Below are positions 13,672 to 14,907 of a DNA stretch of 14,907 nt, one piece after another. Both the position numbers and the translations under genes were made by a program. The notes beneath the pieces are model-generated. The model made no database searches, was not told where the DNA came from, and saw only the letters and a program-made list of their open reading frames with translations. The DNA is from JACJYC01 sp964558465. GTDB taxonomy: Bacteria; Bacteroidota; Bacteroidia; Chitinophagales; Saprospiraceae. Each line of letters starts with the position of its first letter. The stretch's first letter is position 1. The stretch spans positions 1-14,907 of the forward strand of contig CAZLEF010000121.1 of assembly GCA_964558465.1 (NCBI GenBank), read 5' to 3'.

Positions 13672-14802
13672 ATGAGGATTTTAATCGCAGCCGATTCCTT
13701 CAAAGACGCCCTTTCCGCAGGGGCGGTATGCAAATCGATTGCAAGGGGTTTGCATGCCGCCCTTCCGGGCGCTGAGTTGATCGAATTTCCACTGGCGGAC
13801 GGGGGGGAAGGCACAACCGAGGCGCTGGCGTACCATCTGGGCGGACAACAGGTAGAAACAACCGTACAGGATCCATTGGGGAGGCCAGTCCGCGCCCGGT
13901 ATCTGAAAAACCAGGAGAAAGGGTTTGCATACATCGAAATGGCAGAGGCCGCGGGTTTGGATCTTTTGTCTTCAGCCGAGCGCAATCCTTTGCCTGCCAG
14001 CACTTTTGGGGTTGGGGAGCTCATTTTGCATGCTGTCCGGGAGGGCGCCATGCATATCCTGCTTGCGATCGGAGGCAGCGCAACCAACGACGCGGGAACC
14101 GGCATGGCTGCAGCATTAGGGTTTCGTTTCATGGACGCGGGCGGGAACCCGCTAACGCCATCCGGTCAGAACCTGATATTGATGCATGAAATGTTTCCAC
14201 CGGAAAGCCCATTGCCGCCCGGCCTGATGGTGGAGGTGCTTTGCGACGTCAGAAACCCGCTCTGCGGGCCCGACGGGGCCGCTTTCATCTATGGGCCGCA
14301 AAAAGGGGCCAACCCCGGGGAGGTCCGATTTCTGGATGAAGGCTTGAAAAACATTGCCGGCATTTTTGAACGGTATTCCGGGCATGCGGTTGCCGCCGTT
14401 CCAGGCGCCGGGGCTGCCGGCGGGATGGGGGCCGGAGCAATAGTATTCCTGAATGCCGTCTTAAAACCAGGCGCTGAAACCATACTCGGGTTGTGCAAAT
14501 TCGAAGATGCATTGAAAGAGACGGATCTGCTCATCACCGGCGAAGGGAGGCTGGATGACCAAACCCTGAACGGCAAGTTGATCCAGATCCTGTGCAACAA
14601 AGCTCAAAATTGGAACGTTCCGGTTATAGCGCTTTGCGGGGCGGTTGAAATGAAGCAGGAAAACCGGAACCTCCTGCCTGGCCTTGCCGCAGCCTTTTCC
14701 ATCAGCCAAAAACCTCAATCGCTGGAAGAAGCCCTTGCAAAAACCGGACAAAACCTTGAGACGACGGCGTGGAATGTGGGGAAATTGATTGGATTGGGTT
14801 GA
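13672..14802 (+). CDS. glxK: Glycerate 2-kinase (GlxK/GarK family)
   Basis: The product is 376 aa, the usual length for this family, which phosphorylates D-glycerate to 2-phosphoglycerate and feeds it into glycolysis. Family segments are IAADSFKDALSA (5-16), FPLADGGEGTTEA, IGGSATNDAGTGMAAALGF, CDVRNPLCGPDGAAF, YGPQKGANP, GAGAAGGMGAG and LLITGEGRLDDQTLNGK. It is not related to the GlpK or MOFRL (GckA) glycerate kinases. It appears monocistronic and divergent from the amidohydrolase gene. The ATG at 13672 is fixed by the N-terminal match; no Shine-Dalgarno is seen. The last codons (LIGLG) merge into a GATTGG-type repeat. Confidence 0.95.
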   Translation: MRILIAADSFKDALSAGAVCKSIARGLHAALPGAELIEFPLADGGEGTTEALAYHLGGQQVETTVQDPLGRPVRARYLKNQEKGFAYIEMAEAAGLDLLSSAERNPLPASTFGVGELILHAVREGAMHILLAIGGSATNDAGTGMAAALGFRFMDAGGNPLTPSGQNLILMHEMFPPESPLPPGLMVEVLCDVRNPLCGPDGAAFIYGPQKGANPGEVRFLDEGLKNIAGIFERYSGHAVAAVPGAGAAGGMGAGAIVFLNAVLKPGAETILGLCKFEDALKETDLLITGEGRLDDQTLNGKLIQILCNKAQNWNVPVIALCGAVEMKQENRNLLPGLAAAFSISQKPQSLEEALAKTGQNLETTAWNVGKLIGLG

Positions 14803-14865
14803 TTGGGTGGGATTGGTTCGATTGGTTCGATTGATTGGAAACGCCACGCCTCGGCGCATGGGCGT
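14785..14865. repeat. GATTGG-type tandem repeat and hairpin after glycerate kinase
   Basis: Degenerate GATTGG(GTT) words run from the last kinase codons into the gap. The clearest is a 9-bp unit GATTGGTTC at 14811 and 14820, with a variant at 14829. It is followed by an imperfect hairpin ACGCC-CGCC/GGCG-GGCGT (14841-14865) whose left arm shares GCCACGCC with the hairpin at 7385-7401. No T-run follows, so it is not a clear terminator. The remaining 14866-14907 is AT-rich with nothing recognised. Confidence 0.6.
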
Positions 14866-14907
14866 CAACTTAAGTTTAACATATATAAAGATTCCAAATA
14901 ACTGGAA

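Overview
The window looks like a chromosomal segment from a Bacteroidota bacterium, most likely from the Saprospiria (Haliscomenobacter/Lewinella-like). This is an inference from protein family style, a split PntA, the futalosine menaquinone route, sparse Shine-Dalgarno sequences, and gene gaps full of short palindromes and 8-10 bp tandem repeats. No 16S, tRNA or other direct taxonomic marker is present. Ten protein genes are intact and one is truncated at its 5' end.

Left part (1-3540). A cluster of small palindromes (1-437) is followed by a minus-strand gene (453-2087). This gene encodes the C-terminal part of an nSTAND-type protein: winged-helix remnant, membrane segment, coiled coil and FGE-sulfatase (SUMF1) domain. 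Its NTPase half is missing, and a second palindrome cluster (2125-2320) sits where it should be. The last ~36 residues fit the arrangement of a variable region of a diversity-generating retroelement (DGR), and a perfect hairpin overlaps the stop codon. No reverse transcriptase lies in the window. An SPFH/HIR-like membrane protein follows.

Middle part (3541-10114, all minus strand). pntA1-pntA2-pntB encode a proton-translocating transhydrogenase with a split alpha subunit. Upstream of it lies msrA (methionine sulfoxide reductase A), and then mqnE - histidine phosphatase - mqnA, which carries early steps of futalosine-pathway menaquinone synthesis. A 41-bp exact repeat forms the 3' end of msrA and recurs 280 bp away. 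Tandem repeats run across several gene ends.

Right part (10115-14907). A 505-bp gap rich in palindromes separates mqnE from a plus-strand family 2 glycosyltransferase. That gene converges, with a 6-bp gap, on an amidohydrolase - enoyl-CoA hydratase pair on the minus strand. The amidohydrolase is of the COG0402 type and may be the aminofutalosine deaminase that would link MqnE to the rest of the menaquinone route. A glycerate 2-kinase on the plus strand ends the window. Themes are NADPH/redox supply (Pnt, MsrA), menaquinone synthesis and central metabolism; the conflict-type gene and repeat clusters are the accessory part.
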